Positions 53,804 through 63,430 are shown, counted from the stretch's first letter. The stretch: DNA of 64,000 bases from CAVOOW01 sp963697675 (GCA_963697675.1 CAVOOW010000006.1:372001-436000), one strand, 5' to 3'. Numbers and translations: made by a program. Notes: a model not told the origin generated them from the sequence alone.

Positions 53804-54523
53804 TCAACCGGGGGCGAAGAGCGAGCCGCCCACCAGAGTGAGAAGCATCGCCGCCACTCCGACCAGGACCGTACGCACGAGGGTCGGTGCCACCTGGGTG
53901 CGATCGGCCTTCGCGACGATGACCGACGTGACGGCGAGCGATGCGATCACGGCGACGAACGTCACCGCGATCCGCCAGGCGTCGGGGGCGAGCACGACGG
54001 TGAGCAGTGGTATCCCCGACCCGAGGGCGAACGCGAGCCCTCCGGCAACGGCAGAGACCAGCGGTGCCGGCTGGCCGGCGACGAGCGAGAGACCGTGCTC
54101 GGCATCTATGTGGGCGGCGAGAGGATCCCCCGCGGTCAGCTCCGTCGCGACCTCACGGGCGAGCTGAGGGGACAACCCTTTTGCCTCGTAGAGCGCCACG
54201 AGCTCCGCTGTCTCCTCCTCGGGCGCGCGGGCGAGCTGCTGACGCTCCTCCTCGATGAGAGCGAGCTGGGCATCACGCTCGGCGGCCTCCTCGGCGTACT
54301 TCGCACCCGCCAGCGCGATGCCGCCGGCCACCATCGCGGAGAACGCGGCGATCAGGACCGTCGACCTGGTCGCTCCGGCGCCGGCGAACCCTTCGACGAT
54401 GCCGGCCGTTGCGATGATCCCGTCGTTCGCGTCGACGACGAGCGACCGCACCGATGCGGCACCTGACAGGGACGGGCCGATGGCGCTGGCCCAGGAGCCA
54501 AACGACGCCCGTGGGTTGCGCAC
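53804..54523 (-). CDS. VIT1/CCC1-family metal transporter
   Basis: 239 residues. First helix signature SLVVDANDGIIATAGIVEGF and the following AAFSAMVAGGIALAGAKYAEEAAERD match CCC1/VIT1; the cytoplasmic metal-binding helix region is the acidic EEERQQLARAPEEETAEL. The last two helices follow at 165-235. It would move Fe2+ or Mn2+ out of the cytoplasm. GTG 54523 start; 23 bp downstream of the DUF2252 gene on the same strand. Confidence 0.88.
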   Translation of the reverse strand: MRNPRASFGSWASAIGPSLSGAASVRSLVVDANDGIIATAGIVEGFAGAGATRSTVLIAAFSAMVAGGIALAGAKYAEEAAERDAQLALIEEERQQLARAPEEETAELVALYEAKGLSPQLAREVATELTAGDPLAAHIDAEHGLSLVAGQPAPLVSAVAGGLAFALGSGIPLLTVVLAPDAWRIAVTFVAVIASLAVTSVIVAKADRTQVAPTLVRTVLVGVAAMLLTLVGGSLFAPG

Positions 54524-54546
54524 GCGAGAATCGTAACGACCGGAGT

Positions 54547-55890
54547 TCAGGCGGGCCGGATCATCTTCCCGCCGGCGACAGCGGCGCCGAGGTCTGCGTG
54601 GTCGGCCTCGTTTCGGTCTGCGTATGTGCGGGCGAACCGCTGCATCGCCTCGGTGAACGTGTCGTTGCGACCGAGGTAGGCGTCGATGGCTTCGGGGTCC
54701 CCCGACCGTGCATGGGCCTTGGCGAGAGCCTCGCCGCAGGCACGCGCGAAGCTGGCGAGGACGTCCTTGAGGAGGTGCGTGTCGGGGATGACCTTCATGT
54801 CGCGGAACTGCCGGACGTAGAAGTGCGCGCGCTGATAGCTGGTCCAACCGGCGAACATGTCCGTCGCGCTCTGGATGAGGCGTTTTCCGTTGATGACGCG
54901 CGCGGCATGGTTGGCGTACTGGCTCCGGCCGAGGTGCTTCTCGTACACCGACGGCCCGGCTTGCTTCACTTGCAGGAACAGCGGCTCGTCGCGCGGTCCG
55001 GTGAGCAGCACGAGGTGGACGAGCATGCCGACGCTGCCGACCCCGACGACTTGCCGGGCGGCGTCGGTGTAGGTGAAGCGGTCCAGGCATACCTTGCGAT
55101 CGTCCTGGAGGGAGTCGCGGTAGCGATCGAAGACCTCGTGGACGATCTCGAAGCGACGCGGGTCGTCGACGTGCGTCAGGACCGGCGGGTTCTCCCGGAT
55201 GCGGATGTGTCCGTCGACGGTGTCGGTGAGCCGGTCGAAAGCGCCCTGGTTGCTGCGGTTCTTCGCCTTCTTGGTGATGAGCCGACGCGCGAAGCCGCGG
55301 GCGTCACTGTCGAAGTGGGTCAGCAGCTCGTCGACATGGATCGCGTCGTACCAGATGGCGAGCTGGTCGGTTCTCGCGTAGCGGCGCATCCGCTCCCGGT
55401 AGGCACGCACACTCACACCGACGGCATCGAGTCCGACCTGGTCGGGGTGACCGTTCTCCCGGGCGACGATCACCAGGCTCGTCGCAAGGCGCTTGACGTC
55501 CCACTCGAACGGGCCAGGGAGAGTCTCGTCGAAGTCGCGCAGCGCGAACGCCAGATTGCGTTCCGGCGTGGCCCACAGGCCGAAGTTCAGGACGTGGGCA
55601 TCGCCGCACATCTGCACCGTGAGCCCGGTGTGGGGTCGGGAGGCGAGATCGGCGGCCATCACCGCTGCGGCACCGCGGAAGTAGGTCCACGGGGAGGCTG
55701 CCATCCGCTCGTAGCGCAGCGGCAGCAGGTCCTTGACGCGGATGCGTTCCTGGGCGCGCAGGTGGGTGATCGCGGCAGGCGCGTCCGCGGGTCGATCCCA
55801 TCGGGCTTGCGCGCTGCGCGGCACCACCTCGCGCGTGGCACGACCTCGCGCGCGGCGCTGTTCGGGTGTTGCCTGCGTTGCGGTGACCAT
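54547..55890 (-). CDS. DUF2252 family protein (kinase-fold)
   Basis: 447 residues. Recognisable by RYERMAASPWTYFRGAAAVM, MCGDAHVLNFGLWATPER and FDFDE-like ALRDFDETLPGPFEWDVKRLATSL, which mirror the catalytic-loop HGD and metal-binding D of kinase-fold proteins. No enzyme activity is established for DUF2252. It reads into the VIT1-like gene and is divergent from the HtrA-like protease by 94 bp. Confidence 0.9.
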   Translation of the reverse strand: MVTATQATPEQRRARGRATREVVPRSAQARWDRPADAPAAITHLRAQERIRVKDLLPLRYERMAASPWTYFRGAAAVMAADLASRPHTGLTVQMCGDAHVLNFGLWATPERNLAFALRDFDETLPGPFEWDVKRLATSLVIVARENGHPDQVGLDAVGVSVRAYRERMRRYARTDQLAIWYDAIHVDELLTHFDSDARGFARRLITKKAKNRSNQGAFDRLTDTVDGHIRIRENPPVLTHVDDPRRFEIVHEVFDRYRDSLQDDRKVCLDRFTYTDAARQVVGVGSVGMLVHLVLLTGPRDEPLFLQVKQAGPSVYEKHLGRSQYANHAARVINGKRLIQSATDMFAGWTSYQRAHFYVRQFRDMKVIPDTHLLKDVLASFARACGEALAKAHARSGDPEAIDAYLGRNDTFTEAMQRFARTYADRNEADHADLGAAVAGGKMIRPA

Positions 55891-55984
55891 GCAGCCCTTG
55901 TCTGTCGTGACCTGATCCCTGCGACCCGGACAACGACAAGGCTATTACTGGCGGGCCGCGCGCCGGGATGGCAAAGTCCACGCT

Positions 55985-57073
55985 GTGGCGCAAGACCAGG
56001 AGCAGAGCGTCAGCGGCTGGCGGCGATACTCGTCCAGCCCGGCGGCGGTACTGGCCGTCGCGGCGGCGGCGGCGGGCGCGGTGATCGGCGGCGTGCTGGT
56101 CGCGCTCACGACGTCCGACTCGCAGGACGCCACCTGCCGGGCGATGAGCGTCGCCGAGCGGACCCTGCCGTCAGTGGTGACGATCCTGACCCGCAACGGC
56201 ACCTCGGGCGGCAACGGGTCCGGCGAGGTCATCCGGTCCGGCGGCTACATCCTGACCAACGACCATGTGATCTCCTCTGCGGCCGACGGCGGAGAGGTGT
56301 CCGTCCTGTACAGCGACGGGCACACCTCACCCGCCAGCATCGTGGGCCGGGACACCGCCACGGACCTGGCCGTCATCAAGGCCGACGACGGTGCGGCGGG
56401 CTTCCCGCTGATCACCTTCACGTCGTCGGCCGCGGTGCGTGTCGGACAGCCGGTCGTCGCCCCGGGTGCGCCGCTCGGCCTCGACAGCACGGTCACCGCG
56501 GGGATCGTGAGCGCCTTGGGCCGCTATGTGCCCGTCCCCGTCGGCAACGGTGAGAGCGCGCACCTGATCGACGCGCTGCAGACCGATGCCGCCATCAACC
56601 CCGGCAACAGCGGCGGCGCGCTGGTCGACTGCGACGGGAAGCTCATCGGCATCAACACGGCGATCGCGACCGTGCCCAACGACGCCGGCGAGACGGGTGG
56701 CGGGAGTGTCGGCCTCGGTTTCGCCATCCCCTCTGATCTGGCCGAGCCGCTCGCGCAGCAGCTCATCGACACCGGTCGGGCCAACCACCCGACATTCGGG
56801 CTCGAGGCGCGCGCCATCGAGTCGTCGACCGCAGCCGCATCCGGCGAGCGATCGGGCCTCTACGTCACTCGCGTCGCTCCCGGCGGGCCCGCTGCCCAGG
56901 CCGGCATCAGACCCGGCGACATCGTCACGCAGCTCGACGGGGCACCGGCGACCCGCGTGGACCAGCTGACGGTGCTCACCCTGACCAAAAAAGCCGGCGA
57001 CACCGTCGCCGTCGCTTACACGAGAAACGGCAAGGCTGACACGACGAAGATCACGCTGGCCGCCGACACATGA
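55985..57073 (+). CDS. Membrane-anchored HtrA/DegP-type serine protease with PDZ domain
   Basis: 362 residues: one N-terminal transmembrane helix (20-42), a trypsin-like domain with triad H94 (TNDHV), D127 (ATDLAV) and S209 (GNSGG), and one PDZ domain (about 270-358, GLYVTRVAPGGPAAQ). Exported protein quality control at the cell surface is the expected role. GTG-type frame begins at 55985. The organisation TM-S1C-PDZ is that of actinobacterial PepD/HtrA proteins. Confidence 0.94.
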   Translation: MAQDQEQSVSGWRRYSSSPAAVLAVAAAAAGAVIGGVLVALTTSDSQDATCRAMSVAERTLPSVVTILTRNGTSGGNGSGEVIRSGGYILTNDHVISSAADGGEVSVLYSDGHTSPASIVGRDTATDLAVIKADDGAAGFPLITFTSSAAVRVGQPVVAPGAPLGLDSTVTAGIVSALGRYVPVPVGNGESAHLIDALQTDAAINPGNSGGALVDCDGKLIGINTAIATVPNDAGETGGGSVGLGFAIPSDLAEPLAQQLIDTGRANHPTFGLEARAIESSTAAASGERSGLYVTRVAPGGPAAQAGIRPGDIVTQLDGAPATRVDQLTVLTLTKKAGDTVAVAYTRNGKADTTKITLAADT

Positions 57074-57096
57074 CGGCGTCGCTCGTCGAACTGTCG

Positions 57097-59166
57097 CTAG
57101 AAACCGTTGAGCGTGTCGACCACCGAGACCAGGTCGCCCTGGTCATAGAAGTTCACGGCCACGAAGTTGGGTAGCTGCCCCCGCTCGCGCTCGCAACGAC
57201 GCAGCTCTGGGAGCAGCACGCCCTTGGTGTTGACCGTACGAGCGTCGGTGACCAGCGACCTGACGCCGTCGAGCCAGTGATTGACCAACAGGATCGGGTT
57301 TTTTGGGGATCCACGCTCGAGCCGGCAGGACAGGTCGGTCAACTTGGCGTTCTCGAAGGGCGTGTCCTGCACCCAGTCGAACCCCTGCAGGAGCCACGGA
57401 TACCGAGTGCCGCCACCGTGGTTCTCCATGAGGACCACCACCCGCCGGCCGGAGTCGATCATCTGACCGAGCGTCGGCCACGGTTCACCAGGGCGCTGAG
57501 TGTGGACGTAGGGCAGTAGGCCGGCCGTCTGGAAGACAGCGTTCGTGTCGGCCGGTGTCACCTCGTCCTGAATGAAGAAGGTGACGACTTCGCGAGGGTG
57601 TGCGGCCAGCCACCGTTGCACTGCCGTCATCTGGGTGTCCCATCGGACCGCCCCGAGCTCGCACATCGAGTGGCACAGGTACGGGATGCGCGGACCGGTG
57701 GGCGTCAGCGAGGCCGCATCGCGCAACCGCAGAGCCGACTTGACCACGTCGGGCCCGTAGGTGGCTTCCGCCTCTGCGAGCGCGGCTACCTTGCTGCCCT
57801 CCGCGGTCGCGACAACCGACGGGTGGCCCGTCGCCTGGCCGTACCAGCTGTCGATGAGAAACACCCGGATGCCGTCATCGAGCTGGCGGACGATCCCGGT
57901 GGGCTGCTCGGCCAGGTACCAGTCCTCATCGGCGGCGGTCATCGAGTTGTGCGTCGCCGCGAAGGCCACCTCGTCGTAAGGGCGGTTGCACAACTCGCGA
58001 TGGCCGTTGCAGGCGCCCGCCGGGGAGGGTTCGACCCGTATGCGTTCGTCGCCGGGCTCAGCGTTGACCGCCACCATCGCCACGAGTACGAAGACTGCCG
58101 GCACCAGCGCGAGTGGGACCACGAGGCGGCGGGGCAGCCGCAGCCCGCCCGAGGCCGCTGCCGTCTTTCGCGCCGCGAGCAGGTCCACGACGGCTTGCAG
58201 GAGCAGCAAGAGACCGGCGAGCCCGGCCACGAGGCGGACGACCAGGTCAGGGCGAGCAATCAGCGCGACCCCGAGCAGAGCCAGCACAGCGGCCCGACCG
58301 ACCAGTCCGGGCGCTGTCGTCGTGCTGAGCAGCGATCGCCAAGCCCGTTCCTGCCCCGGCCGGTCGCGCGCAGTGAGCTGTGCGCAGGCGAGCACGGCGA
58401 CTGCACCACAGGCCACCAGGGCGCCGCTCATCCACAACAGAGGACCGTCCAGCTCCCGCCAGGCGCCTGCGATCAGCACCGGGCGCAGCTCGCCCCGGCC
58501 AGCCAGCGAGTCCGCGAGGACGCTGAGTGCCAGCACCGCACTGCCGAGGATCACCCCCGCGGCGATCACGCCGAAACCGGCCCGCGCGCCAGCAGCCGGC
58601 CGATCCCTGCTGATGGCCACGCCCAGGCCGATCAGGGCGAGCCCGCAGAGCGGCAGCAACCAGGCGAGCAGCTCGACCCAGTGCACGAACTGCACCGCTT
58701 GCTCCGCGAAACTGCCGTTCCCGAGCCGAGCGAGGGTCACATCGAAGTCGTCCGGCAATGGCGCGGCGAGCGTGGGCGCGGCCGCCTGCAGGCTGGCCGT
58801 AAGGACTGCCCCAACATCTGCCAGCCTCAGCACTATCGGCGCTGAACTGGGGTCGGCCAACGCCGTGTAGAGCCGACTGGCCGCTCGCAGGACGACCGGG
58901 CGCAACGCCGGGCTGCCGGCCAGTGTGGTCGAGACCGACTCGACCAATGGGCGCACGGCAACAAGGTCCGGGTCCAGGTCGAGCACCCGCGCCGTGATCG
59001 CCCGCCCGAGCTCGCGGGTAACGTCTTGGTCCGTGCGGATCGCGTCGATGTGGTGGGCGAACCTCGGCCCATCGAGCACCTGCCGGTTGACCACGCCTGC
59101 AACCGAACCGAGCAGCAGCAGCAGGCAGCCCACGGTGATTGCCACCGTCGGCAGGACGCGCTTCAC
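57097..59166 (-). CDS. Multi-span membrane protein with PI-PLC-like catalytic domain
   Basis: 689 residues. The first half has an N-terminal helix, an external loop and five to six further hydrophobic helices (residues ~165-365); the second half is a TIM-barrel of the PI-PLC X / glycerophosphodiester phosphodiesterase superfamily: AFAATHNSM with H406, IRVFLIDSWYGQ, YLCHSMCE with H499 and VVVLMENHGGG. The two histidines match the general acid/base pair of PLC enzymes. Faces outside, so probably acts on lipid head groups or a surface glycolipid. ATG 59166; converges on the HtrA-like gene. Confidence 0.85.
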   Translation of the reverse strand: MKRVLPTVAITVGCLLLLLGSVAGVVNRQVLDGPRFAHHIDAIRTDQDVTRELGRAITARVLDLDPDLVAVRPLVESVSTTLAGSPALRPVVLRAASRLYTALADPSSAPIVLRLADVGAVLTASLQAAAPTLAAPLPDDFDVTLARLGNGSFAEQAVQFVHWVELLAWLLPLCGLALIGLGVAISRDRPAAGARAGFGVIAAGVILGSAVLALSVLADSLAGRGELRPVLIAGAWRELDGPLLWMSGALVACGAVAVLACAQLTARDRPGQERAWRSLLSTTTAPGLVGRAAVLALLGVALIARPDLVVRLVAGLAGLLLLLQAVVDLLAARKTAAASGGLRLPRRLVVPLALVPAVFVLVAMVAVNAEPGDERIRVEPSPAGACNGHRELCNRPYDEVAFAATHNSMTAADEDWYLAEQPTGIVRQLDDGIRVFLIDSWYGQATGHPSVVATAEGSKVAALAEAEATYGPDVVKSALRLRDAASLTPTGPRIPYLCHSMCELGAVRWDTQMTAVQRWLAAHPREVVTFFIQDEVTPADTNAVFQTAGLLPYVHTQRPGEPWPTLGQMIDSGRRVVVLMENHGGGTRYPWLLQGFDWVQDTPFENAKLTDLSCRLERGSPKNPILLVNHWLDGVRSLVTDARTVNTKGVLLPELRRCERERGQLPNFVAVNFYDQGDLVSVVDTLNGF

Positions 59167-59265
59167 GTGCTCGTCCTCCTCTGCGGCCCGCCGCGCCCGC
59201 CCACTCGCGCAAGTATGCCGACCGAGCGCCTGGCGCGCGGCGCAAATCTTGGTTGGGTGTCCGGC

Positions 59266-60336
59266 ATGACAGGCAGCGAGACCGTCATCTTCACCGTCGT
59301 GGTCGGGGCGCGGCTGCTCGTGCCTTTGCTGATCTTCCGCTACCCACTACCGGCGATCCTCGCCTGCCTGGTCATCGACGGCGTCGACCAGACGATCTTT
59401 CAGACCTTCACCGACCTTCCGCTGGACAACTACCAGAGCTACGACAAAGCGCTCGACATCTACTACCAGTCCTTGGCCTACGTCTCCGTGCTGCGCAATT
59501 GGACCAATGTGAACGCCATCGGCATCGGACGGTTCCTGTTGTACTACCGGATGATCGGCGTCCTGATCTTCGAGTTGTCCGATGGGAATCGGTTTCTGCT
59601 ACTGGTGTTTGCCAACACGTTCGAGTACTACTTCATCTTCTACGAGGCGGTGCGCTGCCTCTGGGACCCGGCCACCCGCAGCCGGCGGTTCTGGCTGTGG
59701 TCGGCCGGATTGATCTGGGTGTTCATCAAGCTGCCTCAGGAGTACTGGATCCACGTCGCCCAGATCGACACGACCGACCTGATCAGGGACAAGCCGTGGG
59801 TCGGCGTCCTCATGGCGGTCGGCGTTGTCGCCCTGTTAGCGGTCTTCTGGTTCGTCGTCCGGCCACGGCTGGACCCGATCGAGCACCCGTTCCGGCTGCG
59901 CGCAGACTCGCCGCCTGCCGAGCTGGACAGCCCCGAAGCGCTCGCCGCGGACCGGGCATCGGGGTCCATCTTCGACCGCGCACTGCTGGAGAAGTTCATC
60001 CTGGTAACCATCATCTCGTGGATCTTTGCGCTCATTCTTCCCGGTGTGCACGTCTCGGCCGTCGCACTCGCGTGCGCGATCGCAGCCGTGGTCGTCATCA
60101 ACACGGGGGTCGGACAGTTCGCGGCCCGACGTGGCTGGGGCCTCCCCTCGGTCGTCGTCGAGTTCATCGCGTTGGCCGCCCTCAATGCAGCGCTGGTCCT
60201 GGTCGCGGAACTGTTGCTCGGCAGCGACCTCCGCGGCGCGCCGGCGCTGTTCTTCGTCCTGCTGGTGACGCTCATCGTCGTCGCGTACGACCGGTGCCGC
60301 CCGGTCTACGAGCTGCGAGTCCGCTCGGAGGCCTGA
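59266..60336 (+). CDS. Polytopic membrane protein of unknown function
   Basis: 356 residues with about eight hydrophobic helices: IFTVVVGARLLVPLLIFRYP first, then FRFLLYYRMIGVLIFEL-like, NTFEYYFIFYEAVRCLW, WLWSAGLIWVFIKLPQEYW, and three more near the C terminus. Aromatic-rich helices with conserved-looking Glu/Arg, and a cytoplasmic loop (DSPPAELDSPEALAAD), but no family recognised. ATG 59266. Divergent from the PLC-like gene (99 bp) and overlaps the CpaE-like gene end by 31 bp. Confidence 0.72.
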   Translation: MTGSETVIFTVVVGARLLVPLLIFRYPLPAILACLVIDGVDQTIFQTFTDLPLDNYQSYDKALDIYYQSLAYVSVLRNWTNVNAIGIGRFLLYYRMIGVLIFELSDGNRFLLLVFANTFEYYFIFYEAVRCLWDPATRSRRFWLWSAGLIWVFIKLPQEYWIHVAQIDTTDLIRDKPWVGVLMAVGVVALLAVFWFVVRPRLDPIEHPFRLRADSPPAELDSPEALAADRASGSIFDRALLEKFILVTIISWIFALILPGVHVSAVALACAIAAVVVINTGVGQFAARRGWGLPSVVVEFIALAALNAALVLVAELLLGSDLRGAPALFFVLLVTLIVVAYDRCRPVYELRVRSEA

Positions 60337-61652
60337 CGACGCAGCCGTCGTCGCCGGGCCGGCGGAGGTCGTCCGTCGAGCGTTGCGGCCAGCACGGCGA
60401 GAGCCTGCCGCACGGCGGACTCTGGTGCGACGTCGGCGAGCAGCCGGCCCTGGCGCAAGGCATCGTCGAGCGGTTCGCGCTCGTAGGGCAGGAACGTGAT
60501 TTCCCGAACACCGGCATAGCGTTCCAGCGCCTCGGAAAGCTGCTTGTGCGGTTCGGCGCCAATGACCCCGCGGCGCACCTTCGTGAGCACGACGAGAGGC
60601 GCGACCCCTGGCACAGCTTCGCGCAGGTCGCCGAGCGCGCGCACCAGACGCTGGACGCCGACGGGGTCAGCGGCGCCGACCGCGATCACGGTGTCGGCAG
60701 CCAGCAACGTGGCCAAGGTCGCGCCGTTGCGTCGTGGCGCAGCCGTGTCGAAGGACAGCTCTTCGTCCTGCTCGAGGGAGAACCCGCAGTCCACGACGGT
60801 GAACGCAGCCAGGCTGCGGGCCAACGACCAGACGGCCTCCAGCGCCGCCGGGCGCAGCTCGGTCCACCGCTCGGCGCGCGAGATGCCGGTGAGCACGCGC
60901 AGGTGCGAGGTGGCGGACGGGGCGACGCGAGCGAGCGCGGCGAGGTCGAGCTGACCGAGGTTGGCCAGCCGGGCCGCGGCGGCCAGACCCGGTGCCTCGT
61001 CGAGAAACCCGAGCACCTGCGCCACGGACCCGCCATAGGTGTCCGCATCGGCCAGCAGAGTGGGCACGCCCGCCAGCGCGAGCTCCCCGGCGATGCCGAC
61101 CGCCACCGTCGTGCGGCCCGGTGCACCGGTCGGGCCCCACACGGCGACCAGCCGTCCGCTGCCGGGCTCGACCAACGGCGCAATCCACCCAGTCGGTTCG
61201 GCGGTCCCCACATCGGCGAGAGCGGCAGCCGGGTCGCCATAGCTCAGCGACGAGGAGGCCACGCCATCGCCGGTCGTCCGCCGGTGCTCCGCCCGGGCCA
61301 GCGCCGCCGCGACCGCAGCGGCGATCTCCTGTGGCGCGCTGTCGGCAGGCAGCACCTGCTCGAGGCCGAGCAGGCGCAGTCTCGCCTCGGCGAGGTCGTC
61401 ACCTGGCGTGAACAGGCCGACGACCGCCACCTGCGCCAGTGCCAGCCTGGTGAGCGAGTCCCGGTCGAGCCGACGCAGGTCTGCCGACACGAGCGCCGCC
61501 CGACCGGTGCCGGCGGCGGCAGCGGCCAGGAGGTCGGCGAGGTCGACACACCTCCGTACGACCGCAATGCCGTCCCCACCGCCCTCCAGCGCCGCGACCA
61601 CCGCGGCCTCCCAGGTCGCGCCGGAGACGGCGGCGAGCAGCGGCACGGTCAC
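60306..61652 (-). CDS. CpaE/MinD-like P-loop ATPase
   Basis: 448 residues. An N-terminal receiver-like domain (about 1-125, without clear phosphorylation site) and a ParA/MinD-type ATPase with deviant Walker A GPTGAPGRTT (173-182), DADTYGGS (202-209) and a Walker B-like TVVDCGFSLEQ. CpaE proteins position Flp/Tad pili. Only the SAF protein of such a system is adjacent, its stop overlapping this GTG by four bases. Arg-rich C terminus. Confidence 0.8.
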   Translation of the reverse strand: MTVPLLAAVSGATWEAAVVAALEGGGDGIAVVRRCVDLADLLAAAAAGTGRAALVSADLRRLDRDSLTRLALAQVAVVGLFTPGDDLAEARLRLLGLEQVLPADSAPQEIAAAVAAALARAEHRRTTGDGVASSSLSYGDPAAALADVGTAEPTGWIAPLVEPGSGRLVAVWGPTGAPGRTTVAVGIAGELALAGVPTLLADADTYGGSVAQVLGFLDEAPGLAAAARLANLGQLDLAALARVAPSATSHLRVLTGISRAERWTELRPAALEAVWSLARSLAAFTVVDCGFSLEQDEELSFDTAAPRRNGATLATLLAADTVIAVGAADPVGVQRLVRALGDLREAVPGVAPLVVLTKVRRGVIGAEPHKQLSEALERYAGVREITFLPYEREPLDDALRQGRLLADVAPESAVRQALAVLAATLDGRPPPARRRRLRRQASERTRSS

Positions 61653-62353
61653 GGCGAACCAGCGTTGGCTGGTGATCCGTTCGCGGCGCCACTGGGCACC
61701 TGCGCGACGTAGACGTCGCCGTGCGCCATCGCGTCGATGAGGCTCGCGACGTCGTCACCGTCCACGATGAGCGCGATGCCCGCCTTCGACGCGCTGCCAC
61801 CGAACGTGCTGCCGCCCGCCTTGACGTCCTCCGCGACGGTGACGCCGGACAGCACGAGCTCGGGAGGCGGTGGCGTCTCCCCCGCCGTCGCGTCGCGGAC
61901 TGCGTAGACGTCGACGACGCGCCCCTTGTCGAGGCCCCCCGCGCCGATCCGGTCGACTTGTACGACGACGCGCCGCTGATCGCCCGTGCCGGCTCGGGAG
62001 ACCGCCCCCACCGGCAGCAGCTCGCCGTCACCCACCGGCCGCGTGAGCACCATCCCGTCCAGGTTCTGGTCGGCGGACACGTAGCGAGCCGCTGCGTCAT
62101 CGAGGCGGACGGAGCGGACCGCCAGGTCGTCTGTCGTGAGCCGGGTGTCCGCACCGAGATCGCGCGTCACCGACCAGACCCGCACCCGCTCGTCGGCATC
62201 GGCGAGGACCTTCGAGCCGACCACGACTGACAGCAGCACCAGCACGATGCCACCGACCAACCGCGGGTCGAGCCAGCGGGCTCGCCTGATCCGGGCCGCC
62301 ACGGGTGTCGGCAGATCGGACACGAAGTCCCCCTCGGCTGGCCGGAGGCTCAT
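61649..62353 (-). CDS. SAF-domain protein, CpaB/FlgA-like
   Basis: 234 residues from ATG 62353: a membrane helix (LVGGIVLVLLSVVVGSKVL), then a SAF domain (VWSVTRDLGADTRLTTDDLAV, RYVSADQNLDGMVLTRPVG) and an extracytoplasmic beta region (VVDVYAVRDAT). This is the CpaB layout of Flp-pilus assembly. The first codons of the longer frame (to 62446) are probably untranslated. Coupled by a GTGA overlap to the CpaE-like gene. Confidence 0.82.
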   Translation of the reverse strand: MSLRPAEGDFVSDLPTPVAARIRRARWLDPRLVGGIVLVLLSVVVGSKVLADADERVRVWSVTRDLGADTRLTTDDLAVRSVRLDDAAARYVSADQNLDGMVLTRPVGDGELLPVGAVSRAGTGDQRRVVVQVDRIGAGGLDKGRVVDVYAVRDATAGETPPPPELVLSGVTVAEDVKAGGSTFGGSASKAGIALIVDGDDVASLIDAMAHGDVYVAQVPSGAANGSPANAGSP

Positions 62354-62559
62354 CCTCCACCACCAGGGCAGCGTTGGGAGGTCAGTTGTCCACAGGGCCG
62401 CGGGCGAGGGTCGCCGTGGCCGGCGCACCTGTGGATCAACCGGCACAACCCGCCGCGTCCGCCGTCATAATGAGCGATCGAAGGCGCACACCCGACGCAC
62501 CAGACTGTGACGGACCAGACACCGAAGAACCAGACGTTCGACGAACAGGGAGTACGCGC

Positions 62560-62856
62560 GTGATGGCCTCGCCCAGTCCCGGCGCCCGATTCCTGACGCT
62601 GGTCGACGTCGCCGAGGTGCTGAACACGTCGTCCGCCCAGGTCTACGCACTGGTCCGGGGCGGTGACCTGCCTGCCATCAAGATCGGCGGGCGCGGGCAG
62701 TGGCGGGTCGAGTCGAGCGAGCTGGAGAAGTACATCCAGCGGATGTATGAGCAGACCCGCGACTTCGTCAGCACGCACCGGTTCGGCCGGCCGGAGGACG
62801 AGGACGCGGACAGCGACGGCGAGGGAGGCTCCGGCCGATCCGGCGACGAGCGCTGA
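62560..62856 (+). CDS. Excisionase-family helix-turn-helix protein
   Basis: 98 residues: MerR-type winged helix-turn-helix of the excisionase group (FLTLVDVAEVLNTSSAQVYALVR, IKIGGRGQWRVESSELEKY), then an acidic tail. Despite the family name no phage or integrase is near, and similar proteins are conserved in actinobacteria beside SAF/LysM genes. GTG 62560 and ATG 62563 are both possible; AGGGAG lies at 62547-62552. Divergent from the SAF gene by 206 bp. Confidence 0.82.
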   Translation: MMASPSPGARFLTLVDVAEVLNTSSAQVYALVRGGDLPAIKIGGRGQWRVESSELEKYIQRMYEQTRDFVSTHRFGRPEDEDADSDGEGGSGRSGDER

Positions 62857-62872
62857 GTGTCGCGGGTGTGGG

Positions 62873-63430
62873 TCAGAGCACCCGGGTGATCCTGGCGAGT
62901 CCGGTGTGCGCCACCGTGCGCACGGCGCTGACCTGACCCGGCCGCCGCGCGTCGCCGACCGCGTGTTCGCTGATCTCGACGAAGTCCAGCCCGACGCGGT
63001 CGAACGTGCCGGAGACGACGGCCCCGTCGACCAGGCCGACTGACACGACCGCGCGGTCCCGCGCGATCGCTCGCAACGCCGCTGTGAGACCCAGCCGGCG
63101 GAACACCAACCCTCCCTCCGCCGGCGCCGTCGACTCGAGCCCGAGACCCACGATGGAAACCACGGCGCTCCACGGTGCGAGGACGTCGCGTCCGCCGTCA
63201 TCACGCAGCAGGACCCACTGGGCACCGACCTCGAGCAGCAGGCCGGACACGACCTCCGGGCCGAGCAGCTGCACGCGCACCTGATGCCCGATCGCCGCTC
63301 GCGCGCGATCGACGAGCGTCAAGGCGGCAATCTCCCGGCGGGTGCGGTCAGCGACCTCACCGGCCAGCTCGGCCGCCCCGGCTTCCTCGAGCTGGGCAGC
63401 AAGATCGGCGAACAGCTCGTCCCAGCGCAC
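62873..63430 (-). CDS. Conserved hypothetical protein
   Basis: 185 residues, soluble: N-terminal helix MRWDELFADLAAQLEEAG, then a helical ADRTRREIAALTLVDRARA and a beta-barrel-like part (VVSGLLLEVGAQWVLLRDDGG, VVSVGLVDGAVVSGTFDRV) reminiscent of Sm/SH3-like folds. No catalytic motif. It converges on the excisionase-type gene and is divergent from the last gene. I know similar proteins in actinobacteria but no function. Confidence 0.65.
   Translation of the reverse strand: MRWDELFADLAAQLEEAGAAELAGEVADRTRREIAALTLVDRARAAIGHQVRVQLLGPEVVSGLLLEVGAQWVLLRDDGGRDVLAPWSAVVSIVGLGLESTAPAEGGLVFRRLGLTAALRAIARDRAVVSVGLVDGAVVSGTFDRVGLDFVEISEHAVGDARRPGQVSAVRTVAHTGLARITRVL

Noticed and set aside
59139..61712. 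An 857-codon plus-strand open frame
   Set aside because: Overlaps the membrane-protein gene in another frame and the CpaE-like gene in antisense; composition is non-coding.
62560..62856. Excisionase-type gene as sign of a prophage or integrative element
   Set aside because: No integrase, attachment-site repeat or phage gene nearby; this HTH family is chromosomal in many actinobacteria.
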